NCBI RefSeq assembly: GCF_015865035.1 | Contig: NZ_JADZGI010000003.1 | Span: forward strand, 124,001 to 188,000 | Direction: 5' to 3' | DNA length: 64,000 nt | Source of the DNA: Novosphingobium aureum | GTDB lineage: Bacteria; Pseudomonadota; Alphaproteobacteria; Sphingomonadales; Sphingomonadaceae | Program-made: the position numbers and the translations under genes | In this document: piece by piece, positions 49,360 to 58,315 of the stretch | Numbering within the stretch: the first letter of the stretch is position 1 | Layout of the letters: each line of letters starts with the position of its first letter | The notes under the pieces: model-generated | The model's database searches: none | Told to the model about the DNA's origin: nothing | The model's input: the letters and a program-made list of their open reading frames with translations, nothing else

Positions 49360-50637
49360 TCAGGCGGGATCTTGGGCGGGCAGCGCGTCGATCAGGCGCT
49401 CGATGTCGTCCATGGTGTTGAACCACGAAGGGCAGACCCGGAAACGGTTGCGGCTGAGCGTGATCTTCACGCCCGCCTTGTCGAGCGGTTCGGACAGGCG
49501 CTTGTAGGCATCGGGCAACACGCAGGTGAACAGCGGGCTGCGGCAATCGCGCGGGGTCGCGACGGAATAGCCCTTGGCGGGCAGTGCCGCGTGGAGCCGC
49601 TCGAGCATCGGCATGCGGTGCGCGACGATGTTGTCGATGCCCAGCTCGAGCAGACGCGGGAGCGACCAGTCGAGCATCGCCATCACCGCGTGCGAATGCG
49701 TGCCCATCGCGAACATGCCCTGTGCATCCTCGCGCGGGGCCATGTCGGCGATGGTCTCGCCCGGAGCATCGTAGGGATAGACGTGGGGTGCGAACTTCGC
49801 GAGCTGGTAGTAGCCGTAGCGCGGGCGCTTGAGCGCCGCGAGCCGGTCGGGGCGCACGTAGAGAAAGCCCAGCCCGAAATCGCCCATCAGCCACTTGTAC
49901 GAGGCGCTTGCGGCGAAATCGACGCCGCTCGCCCTCACGTCGATCGGCACCGTGCCCGCGGCATGGATGATGTCCGCATAGACCATCGCGCCATGGGCAT
50001 GGGCGATCTCGCAGATCCGCGCGAGGTCGTGCTCGAAACCGTTGTAGGTCGAGACCAGCGAGACACTGACCAGGCGCGTGTCGGGGCCGATCGCCTTCTC
50101 GTAAGCCTCGGGATCGATGCGCCCCTCGACCGGGCGCACCCAGCGCACGTCGACGCCCTGCTCGCCCAGCTGCTGGTAGAGCCAGAACGAGCCGAAGAAA
50201 TGCAGCGTGTCGGTCACCACGCTGCCCCCGGCGGCGGGCAGGTCGAGCGCCTCGATCACCAGCTGCTCGCCCGCGGTCGTGCTCTGGACGAAGGCAAGGT
50301 CCTCGGGCGCGGCATTGATGAGCCGTGCGAAGGCGCCCTTGATGCGCACTTCGGTATCGTGGCTCGACCAGCTGCGGCCCTCGCTGCGCGCGGTCATGTA
50401 CGTGTCGAGCGATGCCTTCGCGCCGAGCGGGACCGGGTGCATCGTGCCCGAATCGAGATAGGTCTGCGCCAGCGGTGCGAAGTCGCCTTCGCGCGCAAGC
50501 GAGCCGGGCAGGGTCTTGCCGGCGGCGGCGAGAGCAGGTCCGGCCAGTCCTGCCGCAAGCGGGGCCAAGGTCGAGGCCCGCAGCAGCGTGCGGCGCGAGA
50601 GCGCGGGCGAGCGGGACGAATCGTTGCGCTGGATCAT
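49360..50637 (-). CDS. Tat-exported class V PLP-dependent enzyme (isopenicillin-N-epimerase/PvdN-like)
   Basis: 425 aa. A twin-arginine signal is visible at the N-terminus (SRRTLL, R15/R16, followed by a hydrophobic stretch to about residue 38). The class V fold has DSGTMHPVPLGA, Asp222 in VYADIIHAAG for the pyridine nitrogen, and the Schiff-base K248 in SASYKWLMGDFGLG. PLP enzymes are usually cytoplasmic, so export with bound cofactor through Tat is notable; Pseudomonas PvdN is a known example. It probably acts on a peptide or amino-acid derivative in the periplasm. Divergent from the lipoprotein peptidase. Confidence 0.88.
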   Translation of the reverse strand: MIQRNDSSRSPALSRRTLLRASTLAPLAAGLAGPALAAAGKTLPGSLAREGDFAPLAQTYLDSGTMHPVPLGAKASLDTYMTARSEGRSWSSHDTEVRIKGAFARLINAAPEDLAFVQSTTAGEQLVIEALDLPAAGGSVVTDTLHFFGSFWLYQQLGEQGVDVRWVRPVEGRIDPEAYEKAIGPDTRLVSVSLVSTYNGFEHDLARICEIAHAHGAMVYADIIHAAGTVPIDVRASGVDFAASASYKWLMGDFGLGFLYVRPDRLAALKRPRYGYYQLAKFAPHVYPYDAPGETIADMAPREDAQGMFAMGTHSHAVMAMLDWSLPRLLELGIDNIVAHRMPMLERLHAALPAKGYSVATPRDCRSPLFTCVLPDAYKRLSEPLDKAGVKITLSRNRFRVCPSWFNTMDDIERLIDALPAQDPA

Positions 50638-50809
50638 TTGCGCAGTCTAGTCGCTAGTCGATGCATAGAAATTGCTCATTTTCAGGCACAAGGCATGACG
50701 CCAAGCTGCAAATCGGCCTGCGGGCAATGGCCTTGGTGCTCCCTTGCGCATAAAATTGCCTCCTGCGATGGGCTAGGCTGAGCCGACGCGCATATCCGAA
50801 AGGCCATCG

Positions 50810-52321
50810 ATGATCCCTCGCCAGACCCGCCTCGCACTCGCCCCGCTTCTAGCTGCCCTTGCGCTCGGCGGATGCCAGCACGCAGGGCCTTCCGGCAAGG
50901 GCGACAGCATCGCGCAGGCACCGCTGCCGCAGTGCGATGAGGGCGCGAAGGGTGTCCGGGCGAGCCTGTCCACGCCGCAAGGACCGCTCGCCTATCGCGC
51001 CTGCGGGGGCTGGCTGGAAGTCGAGGCCGATGACGGCACTGCACTCGCCCGCCTGTTCCACACCGACTATCTTGCTGCAGCGCGTGCAGGTGAAAAGCGC
51101 CCGGTCGCCTTCGTGTGGAATGGCGGGCCGGGTGCGGATTCGCGTCTGCTCCAGTTCCACGCGCTCGGGCCGCGCACGCTCGATGGCGCAAGCCTCGCCG
51201 ACAATCGCGAGAGCCCGCTTGCCGCAGCCGACCTCGTGTTCCTCGACCCTGCGGGCACCGGCTTCAGCCGCGTATCCTCGGAGGTTGCGGCGAAGCGGCT
51301 CTATGCAACCACCGGCGACATCGATGCGACCGTGCGCTTCATCCGCGACTGGCTCGCCGCGCATGGGCGCGAAGGAGCGCCGGTCTATCTCGTGGGCGAG
51401 AGTTTCGGCACGTGGCGCGCCTCGGGCGTGGCCGAGGCGCTGATCGATGCCGGGCAACCGGTGGCGGGCATCGCGCTGATCTCGGGCGGCATCCCGATGG
51501 GCGAGGAGCGCGACCGCTCGCTGATGCGCGCACTGAGCCTGCCCAACCGCACCGCCACCGCGCTGGCGCTGGGCAAGGCGGACGCTGCGCTCGCCGCCGA
51601 TCCCGAGGCTGCCTTGGCCGCTTCCGAGCGCTTCGCGCGCGAAATCTGGTATCCTGCGCTGCGTGATCCGGCGGCCCTCGACGATGCAGCGCGCGCCAGG
51701 GTGGTGGCGGGCCTTGCCCGGTTCATGGGGCTGGCGCCTGCACAGATCGACGCTGAAACGCTCTGGGTCTCGCCGCGCGCTTTCCGTCAGGCCCTGCTCG
51801 CCGACAAGGGGCTGACGCTGGGCATATTCGACATGCGCCGCACCGGCGAGGAGGAGGACGAGGCGCTGGGCAGCGATGCGATCCTCGCGTGGTACCGGGA
51901 CGGCCTCGGCATCGCGGGTGAGGCCGCGGGTGGCGAGGCCTATGCCGGGATCGACGGGGCGAAGCTGCCGGTCGGTTCGGCCTGGCAGTACGACCAGTCG
52001 CCGATCACGAAGGAATCGCTGGCAAGGGCGATGGCGGGGGAGGGGCCGCCAAGCGCCTCGCAGCCCTGGGTCGCGCGGGCGCTGGAAAAGGACCCGGCGA
52101 TGCGCGTGTTCGTCGCCATCGGTCTTTACGATTCGCTCAATGGCTGCGCTGCCAACCGCGAGGCCGCCGCCGACTTCCCGCCCGCGCAGGCCCGCCGGAT
52201 CGCCATGCACTGCTATCGCGGCGGCCACATGATGTACGAGGACCCGGCACAGGCTGAGCAATTTGCGAAGGATGTTTCTTCCTTCTTCCGCAATTCTCCC
52301 GATGCCGCCAACCGGGAATAG
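50810..52321 (+). CDS. S10-family serine carboxypeptidase, lipoprotein (copy 2)
   Basis: 503 aa. The lipobox LALGGC puts the lipidated Cys at residue 22, so the enzyme is membrane-anchored on the periplasmic side. AFVWNGGPGADSRLLQF forms the oxyanion region, S198 (GESFG) the nucleophile, Asp441 (IGLYDSLNG) and His473 (YRGGHMMYED) the rest of the triad. Sequence outside the motifs differs from the other two S10 enzymes, suggesting different peptides. It precedes the large TonB receptor on the same strand. Confidence 0.9.
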   Translation: MIPRQTRLALAPLLAALALGGCQHAGPSGKGDSIAQAPLPQCDEGAKGVRASLSTPQGPLAYRACGGWLEVEADDGTALARLFHTDYLAAARAGEKRPVAFVWNGGPGADSRLLQFHALGPRTLDGASLADNRESPLAAADLVFLDPAGTGFSRVSSEVAAKRLYATTGDIDATVRFIRDWLAAHGREGAPVYLVGESFGTWRASGVAEALIDAGQPVAGIALISGGIPMGEERDRSLMRALSLPNRTATALALGKADAALAADPEAALAASERFAREIWYPALRDPAALDDAARARVVAGLARFMGLAPAQIDAETLWVSPRAFRQALLADKGLTLGIFDMRRTGEEEDEALGSDAILAWYRDGLGIAGEAAGGEAYAGIDGAKLPVGSAWQYDQSPITKESLARAMAGEGPPSASQPWVARALEKDPAMRVFVAIGLYDSLNGCAANREAAADFPPAQARRIAMHCYRGGHMMYEDPAQAEQFAKDVSSFFRNSPDAANRE

Positions 52322-52480
52322 AAAATTCTCAAGCCTGCCGAGATGTAGATTCACGATGCAAACGAGGCTGGCGTATTCACCAATTACGCAAGCCCCTTGC
52401 TGCCACCTTCGATTACCATGGCTCCATGGCAGGCCCGGGACCCGACAACGAGCGGGCGGGCAACTTTGAGGGGCAAGGAA

Positions 52481-55400
52481 ATGATCGACAAGTCACGCGT
52501 TCATGGCGGCAAGGCAGGGTTTGCCGCACTCATGGCAACCACCGCCGCCACGGCGCTGGTGTTCGGCGCAGCACCGGCAATGGCACAGGAAAGTGTCGCC
52601 GATGCCGCCACGATGCAGTCGTCCGAAGACATCGTCGTCACCGGCTCGCGCATCCGCCGCGACCGTGCGGACGAGAGCACCCCGCTGCTGCGCGTCGACG
52701 AGCAGGTCATTTCCGATCGCGGTTACATCTCTGCCTCCGAGGCGCTCAACCAGCTCACCTCGAACAGCCAGGCCCTGAACCAGGCCGACAACAGCGGTGA
52801 GGGCAGCGGCTCGGGCCAGCAGTTCCCCAATCTCTTCGGCCTCGGCGCCGGGCGCACGCTGACACTGCTCAACGGCCGACGCATGGTGACCACCTCCTCG
52901 GGTCTGGGCGATGCGCAGGTCGATGCCAACATCATCCCGCTCGGCCTGCTCGAGCGTGTCGAAGTCGTCCAGGGCGGCGGCGCGGCGGTCTATGGCTCGG
53001 ATGCCATCGCCGGTGTCGTCAACTACGTGCTCAAGGACGATTTCGAAGGGATCGAACTCGACGCGCAGAACGGCATTTCCTCGCGCGGAGACTATCACAC
53101 CTACTCGCTGCGCGGCACGGCGGGCATGAACTTCGGCGGCGGGCGCGGCAACATCGCGCTTGACGTCAACTACGCCAAGACGCCGCTGCTGCGCTTTGCC
53201 GATCGCCCGCTTTCCGCGCTCGGCCGCCTCACCGTCTCCAACCCCAACGACGGCGGCCCGAACGACGGCATCCCCTCTGTCGTCGAACAGCTCGACACCC
53301 ATTTCTGGCCGTTCAACGGCAACGGCGTGATCTTCAACACGCCTGCGCCCTTTACCCGCTTCCTGACCCAGTCGAACGGCACCGCGCTCCAGTTCGATCC
53401 CAGCGGAAACGTCGTCCCCTTCGATCCGGGCAGCAATGTCGGCATTCCCTTCGCCAGCGGCGGCGACGGCTTCCCCTACCGCGACCTCGTGGGCCTGCGC
53501 ACCGGGGTCGAGCGCTTCACAGCCAACCTCATCGGCCACTACGACCTGACCGACGAGATCACCCTGCGTACCGAGATGCTCTATGCCCACACCGAGGGCA
53601 CCGAACTGCCGCAGGGCCAGAGCCGCACGATCCTGAACTATGGCTCCTATGCCGGCCCCGTCATTTTCACGACAGCCAACCCCTACCTCACCGACGAAGC
53701 CCGCGCGACGCTCGCCGCCGCGAACCCCGGCTTCGCCTTCGGCGCACCGCTGTTCCTCTCGAAGTACTTCTACGATCTCACCCCCGACAACACCCAGGGC
53801 TACAAGAACGACACCTACCGCGCCCTGCTCGGCCTCGATGGCGAGTTTTCCGCGGGTGACCGCGACTTCTACTGGTCGGTTTCGGGCAGCTACGCCCGTG
53901 TCGAAGGCAAGGAGCGCCGCTGGGACGTCGACAATGCCAAGTACAACAACGCGATCAATGCCGTGCTTTCGGGCGGCCAGATCGTGTGCGGCATCAATGC
54001 CGATGCCGATCTGACCAACGATGATCCCTCCTGCGCGCCCATCAACCCCTTCGGCAACGGCAATGTGAGCGCTGCGGCGCAGGACTACGTGAGCGTTCGT
54101 GCCGGTCTTGATTACACCAACGAGCAGGTTGACCTTCTCGCCACGTTCGGCGGCGACCTGTTCTATCTGCCCGCAGGTGCTGCCAAGTTCTCGGTCGCCT
54201 ACGAGCACCGCGACGAGCAGGTCTCCTATACCCCGCTTGCGGCCAACCAGCAGGGCCTGTTCGGCGGCGGCACGATGGAAGTGGCGCAGTCGGCCGGCTA
54301 CAACACCGACGAACTCTCGGGCGAACTGCTGATCCCGATCGTTGACCGGGCAATGAACGTGCCGGGCATCCAGCTCCTCGAGCTGACCGCCGCGGGCCGC
54401 TATGTCGACAATTCGATCGCCGGCAAGGAACAGGTCTGGGATCTCGGCCTGCGCTGGCAGCCGATCGACGGGGTGACGCTGCGTGGTTCGCGCAGCCGCA
54501 ACTTCCGCGCGCCGACGCTCGGTATGCTGTTCCAGCCCGCCACCACCACGCTCGCGTCAACCGGGCGCGACCCCTGCGATGCCGACCGCATCACCAGCGG
54601 CGTCAACCCGCAGGTGCGCTATGCCAACTGCCTTGCCGTCTTCCAGGCCAACCCCGACTACGGTGTCGGCCCCGATGGCGAGAATGCCGGCCTGAGCGCC
54701 GAGGAACGCCTCGCACTGTTCCAGAGCCCCTCGGAGAACTTCCAGCGCGCAATGGTCACCACCGGTGGCAACCCGAACCTGCGCAACGAGGTCTCGGACA
54801 CGCTGACGTATGGCATCGTGCTCCAGCCCGCGTTCGTCCCTGGTCTCACGATCAGTGCCGACCGCATCGAGATCGACCTCGAGGACGGCCTCTCGCCCTT
54901 CACCACCGAAGATTTCGCTGCGACCTGCTTCGACAATGCCGATCAGGACCCGGCAGTCTGCGGTGCCTTCGAGCGCCTTGCGGCTTCGGACGGCCTGAAC
55001 CCGGGCGGCACCATCGTCACCGGCACGACCACGACCTTCAATGCCGGTGTCGTCAAGTACCGCGGCGAGGTCTACGCGCTCGACTATACCTTCATGCCCG
55101 GTGACCTCGGCACCTTCCATGTCGGTGTCAACGCCACGCACAACTCGCTGCTGACCACTTCGGTGACCGGTGAGACCTTCACCCGCACCGACAACACGAT
55201 CGCGAAGCCGACCTGGGAAGGCCGCTTCAACCTCGACTGGACCCGGGGCAAGGTGCGCGTGAGCTACCAGGCCTACTACCTCGACGAGACCAAGGCCCGC
55301 TTCGATGCGACGATCGAGAACAATCCGAACCCGATCATCGACAGCAACCTGACGCACTCGATCTCGACCCAGTTCGATGCAGGCAGCTTCATCCTGCGCG

Positions 55401-55504
55401 CCGGCGTCGACAACTTCACCGACGAAGGCCCGTCGTACCCGCAGATCGCCTATGGCGACATCCTGGGACGGCGCTTCTGGATCGGTGCAAAGGTGACGAT
55501 GTAA
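52481..55504 (+). CDS. Large TonB-dependent outer-membrane receptor
   Basis: 1007 aa. The signal peptide ends in AAPAMAQES. EDIVVTGSRIRR and LTLLNGRRM, then VEVVQGGGAAVYGSDAIAGVVNYVLK, form a plug of the type seen in large Bacteroidetes- and Sphingomonad-like receptors that take up oligosaccharides or peptides. The barrel ends in RRFWIGAKVTM, with a C-terminal Met instead of the usual aromatic residue. AAGGAA precedes the ATG. It sits between two S10 peptidases and two PLP aminotransferases, so a peptide ligand is likely. Confidence 0.92.
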   Translation: MIDKSRVHGGKAGFAALMATTAATALVFGAAPAMAQESVADAATMQSSEDIVVTGSRIRRDRADESTPLLRVDEQVISDRGYISASEALNQLTSNSQALNQADNSGEGSGSGQQFPNLFGLGAGRTLTLLNGRRMVTTSSGLGDAQVDANIIPLGLLERVEVVQGGGAAVYGSDAIAGVVNYVLKDDFEGIELDAQNGISSRGDYHTYSLRGTAGMNFGGGRGNIALDVNYAKTPLLRFADRPLSALGRLTVSNPNDGGPNDGIPSVVEQLDTHFWPFNGNGVIFNTPAPFTRFLTQSNGTALQFDPSGNVVPFDPGSNVGIPFASGGDGFPYRDLVGLRTGVERFTANLIGHYDLTDEITLRTEMLYAHTEGTELPQGQSRTILNYGSYAGPVIFTTANPYLTDEARATLAAANPGFAFGAPLFLSKYFYDLTPDNTQGYKNDTYRALLGLDGEFSAGDRDFYWSVSGSYARVEGKERRWDVDNAKYNNAINAVLSGGQIVCGINADADLTNDDPSCAPINPFGNGNVSAAAQDYVSVRAGLDYTNEQVDLLATFGGDLFYLPAGAAKFSVAYEHRDEQVSYTPLAANQQGLFGGGTMEVAQSAGYNTDELSGELLIPIVDRAMNVPGIQLLELTAAGRYVDNSIAGKEQVWDLGLRWQPIDGVTLRGSRSRNFRAPTLGMLFQPATTTLASTGRDPCDADRITSGVNPQVRYANCLAVFQANPDYGVGPDGENAGLSAEERLALFQSPSENFQRAMVTTGGNPNLRNEVSDTLTYGIVLQPAFVPGLTISADRIEIDLEDGLSPFTTEDFAATCFDNADQDPAVCGAFERLAASDGLNPGGTIVTGTTTTFNAGVVKYRGEVYALDYTFMPGDLGTFHVGVNATHNSLLTTSVTGETFTRTDNTIAKPTWEGRFNLDWTRGKVRVSYQAYYLDETKARFDATIENNPNPIIDSNLTHSISTQFDAGSFILRAGVDNFTDEGPSYPQIAYGDILGRRFWIGAKVTM

Positions 55505-55514
55505 GGACCCGCGC

Positions 55515-55546
55515 GCGCCGCGCCGTCCGCAAGGGCTGCGCGGCGC
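55515..55546. terminator. hairpin after the large TonB receptor
   Basis: A 9-bp repeat GCGCCGCGC / GCGCGGCGC with a 14-base spacer, 11 bases after the receptor stop. No T-run. It could reduce read-through into the aminotransferase operon. Confidence 0.35.
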
Positions 55547-55604
55547 ACGTGGTTCCCGGCACTGTCCGCTTCCCCCCAGCATTTCACCGGCAGAACCCGC
55601 TCAG

Positions 55605-56771
55605 ATGGCTCCCAGCCCCCATTCCCTGACAGCCTCTTCCTATGCCAACTGGGTGAGGCGCGCGATCGTGCGCAACAGCTCTTCGCGCAGCCTGCTCGTC
55701 AGCCTGTTCGAGAGTTCGGTTCCCGAGCCGACAGCGCTGCTGCGCGAGGTCGTGCTCGAGGGCTTCGGCGAGGGCGTGACCGCGCGCTACGCCAGCACTT
55801 TCGTCAAGGGCAACCCCTATCTCGTGGCGGCGCTGGCGCGCAATTACGGGGTCGAGGAGGCGCAGGTTCTCACCACCACCGGGGCGACCGGCGCGCTTTC
55901 GCTGATCTACCGCGCGATGCTGCAGCCGGGTGAGCGCATCCTCGTCGAGAACCCGTGCTTCGACGTCTTTGCCAACCTTGCGCACTATACCGGCAACGGG
56001 GTCGACCGCTTCGAGCGCCGCGCTCCTCACTACGGCATAGATCCGCAGGAGCTCGAAGCCGCGATCGGCCCGGCGACGCGGCTCGTCGTCATCAGCAACC
56101 TGCACAATCCCTCAGGCATGGCGCTCGACGATGAGACCTTGCGCGCGCTGGCCGAGATCGCCGAGCGGCGCGGCGTGCTCTTCGTGTTCGACGAGGTCTA
56201 CGCGCCCTATGCCGGGGAGAGCGCCCGCCCGGTCGCCTCGCGCGGGCTCTCGTCGCGTTTCCTCTCGGTCGACAGCCTGACCAAGATCTACGGCCTGAGC
56301 ACCCTGCGCTGTGGCTGGATCGTCGGTGACGAGGCGGTGATCGCACCGATCCGCAGCCTTGCCGGCGAGGTCGAGTTCGCGATCTCGACGCTGGCGCACG
56401 GCATGGCCGCGCTGGTCGTCGAAAACCCGCAGCGCTTTCGCGACAACACCTTCTCGGTGCTCGCGCGCGCGCGCCCGATCATCGAGTCCTATCACGATCA
56501 CTGGCTCGCCGAGGAGCTGGTCGAGGGGCCGCTGCCGGCACATGGTTGCATCACCTTCCCGCGTCTCGTCGGGGTGGAGGACACGCTGCATTTTTCCGGG
56601 TGGCTTTCCGACCGCTGCGGGGTACTTGTCGCGCCGGGGGACTATTTCGGGGCACCGGGCCATGTCCGGCTCGGCTTCGCGATGGAGCCCTCTCGCCTCG
56701 ACTACGGGCTCCAGGCATTGACCGACAGCCTGATGACCTATCGTGAAAGCTACCGGGTAAGAACTGCATGA
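55605..56771 (+). CDS. Class I/II PLP-dependent aminotransferase
   Basis: 388 aa. GATGALSLIY (cofactor phosphate region), NLHNPSGM (Asn near the pyridine ring), FDEVYAPY (Asp196/Tyr199) and SLTKIYGLSTLRCGW (Schiff-base K227) form a complete fold-type I aminotransferase. No signal peptide is seen, so it is cytoplasmic. It overlaps the third S10 gene by 4 bases. It probably deaminates an amino acid released from the peptide. The exact amino acid is unknown. Confidence 0.88.
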   Translation: MAPSPHSLTASSYANWVRRAIVRNSSSRSLLVSLFESSVPEPTALLREVVLEGFGEGVTARYASTFVKGNPYLVAALARNYGVEEAQVLTTTGATGALSLIYRAMLQPGERILVENPCFDVFANLAHYTGNGVDRFERRAPHYGIDPQELEAAIGPATRLVVISNLHNPSGMALDDETLRALAEIAERRGVLFVFDEVYAPYAGESARPVASRGLSSRFLSVDSLTKIYGLSTLRCGWIVGDEAVIAPIRSLAGEVEFAISTLAHGMAALVVENPQRFRDNTFSVLARARPIIESYHDHWLAEELVEGPLPAHGCITFPRLVGVEDTLHFSGWLSDRCGVLVAPGDYFGAPGHVRLGFAMEPSRLDYGLQALTDSLMTYRESYRVRTA

Positions 56772-58315
56772 CCGCATTGACCAAGCCGCTCCTTTCGGGT
56801 CGCACCGGGGACAGGATCAGGGGCCTCGCGGCAAGCGCCGCACTCGCCCTGCTCGCGGCTAGCGCAGGGCCTGCGCAGGCGGGGGCACACACGCCACCTG
56901 CCGCGCAGGTCCTTGCCGAAAGGGACATGCAGGCACCTGCAGGCAGATCTGGCGAGAAGCGCGACAAGGGCCGGTTGCACGCCGAACTCGGAACCTTCGA
57001 GGTCTCGGCGGGCGAGGGCGCTGCACCGGCGAGTGCGGGGTATCTCTCCTATGCGCGGGCAGACGAGGCTAGCGCGAAGCGTCCGGTGATCTTTGCCTTC
57101 AACGGCGGGCCGGGCGCCTCGGCGTCCTTCCTGCACATGGGGCTGCTCGGCCCGCGTCTGGCGCGGGTGCCGCAGGACCCGACGGCTGCGGACCAGACCT
57201 CGCGCGGGATCGTCGCGGGTTCGGCCGCGCTTTACGACCTTGCCGACGTGGTCTTCATCGACCCGCCCGGGACCGGCTTCTCGCAGCGGCCCGAGGGCGA
57301 GGCCGCAGCGCCCTACAACACCGTCGCGGGCGATGCGGCGGCGGTTGCCGACTTGGTCGCGCAGTGGCTCGAGGCGCACCATCGCACCGATGCCCCGATC
57401 TATATCCTGGGTGAGAGCTACGGCACGATCCGCGCGGTCGCGATGCTCGATGCGCTGGCTGAGCGCGGCCTCGACAAGCAGGTCCACGGCGTCGTCCTGC
57501 TCGGCCAGGCGCTCAACATGATCGAGACCTCGCAGCGTCCCGACAACGTGGTGACATACGCGGTATCGCTGCCCACGCTCTCGGCCATCGCCTGCTACCA
57601 CGGGATGCTCGGGCAAGGCTGCAATGCCGAGGCGATCACCGCCGAGGCAGCGCAATTCGCACGCAGCGAATACCTGCCCGCGCTCTACCGGGGGCGCGAT
57701 CTGCCCGAGGCCGAGCGCGAACGCCTCGCCGCACGGCTCGAGGCGCTGACCGGCATTCCTGCCAGCTTCTATCGCGCGCATGACTTGCGCATCTCCAAGG
57801 AGCGCTTCCGCGTCGAGCTGCTTCGCGGCAAGGGCCTCGTCACCGGCCGCTACGACGCGCGCTACACCGCGCCGCGCCCCGACGAGGTTACGGTCATGAT
57901 GCCGGGTGATCCCTCCTCGCCGATCTCGACCATCTTCGGCAAGGCGATGAGCGACTACCTCGCGAGTGACCTGCAGGCGCCGGGCGCCGCCGACTACAAG
58001 GTGCTGGCCCGCTTCGAGGGTGGCTGGACTTACGGCAGCGCGGATTCGCCCTTTGCCGACTGGCCGTTCATGGCCGACGTCGAGCGCCACGCCGCCGACA
58101 ATGCCTGCCTGCGCCTCTTCGTCGGGACCGGCATCTACGACACCACCACCACCATCGGCGCGGCGGACTATCTCTTCGCGCAGTCCTCGCTGCCGCGCGA
58201 GCGCTACGTCAACGCGCGTTACGTCGGCGGCCACGTGTTCTATTCCGACGACGGCAGCCGCGCGCGCTTCCAGTCCGACCTCGCCGCATTCCTCAAGGCG
58301 GACACCTGCCCGTGA
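56768..58315 (+). CDS. S10-family serine carboxypeptidase (copy 3)
   Basis: 515 aa with an N-terminal hydrophobic stretch (LAASAALALLAASAGPAQA) that looks like a signal peptide. IFAFNGGPGASASFLH is the oxyanion region, S217 (GESYGTIRAV) the nucleophile, Asp458 (GTGIYDTTT) and His489 (VGGHVFYSDD) the remaining triad. It overlaps both neighbours by 4 bases, in an operon with a class I/II aminotransferase and an APC permease. Confidence 0.9.
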   Translation: MTALTKPLLSGRTGDRIRGLAASAALALLAASAGPAQAGAHTPPAAQVLAERDMQAPAGRSGEKRDKGRLHAELGTFEVSAGEGAAPASAGYLSYARADEASAKRPVIFAFNGGPGASASFLHMGLLGPRLARVPQDPTAADQTSRGIVAGSAALYDLADVVFIDPPGTGFSQRPEGEAAAPYNTVAGDAAAVADLVAQWLEAHHRTDAPIYILGESYGTIRAVAMLDALAERGLDKQVHGVVLLGQALNMIETSQRPDNVVTYAVSLPTLSAIACYHGMLGQGCNAEAITAEAAQFARSEYLPALYRGRDLPEAERERLAARLEALTGIPASFYRAHDLRISKERFRVELLRGKGLVTGRYDARYTAPRPDEVTVMMPGDPSSPISTIFGKAMSDYLASDLQAPGAADYKVLARFEGGWTYGSADSPFADWPFMADVERHAADNACLRLFVGTGIYDTTTTIGAADYLFAQSSLPRERYVNARYVGGHVFYSDDGSRARFQSDLAAFLKADTCP

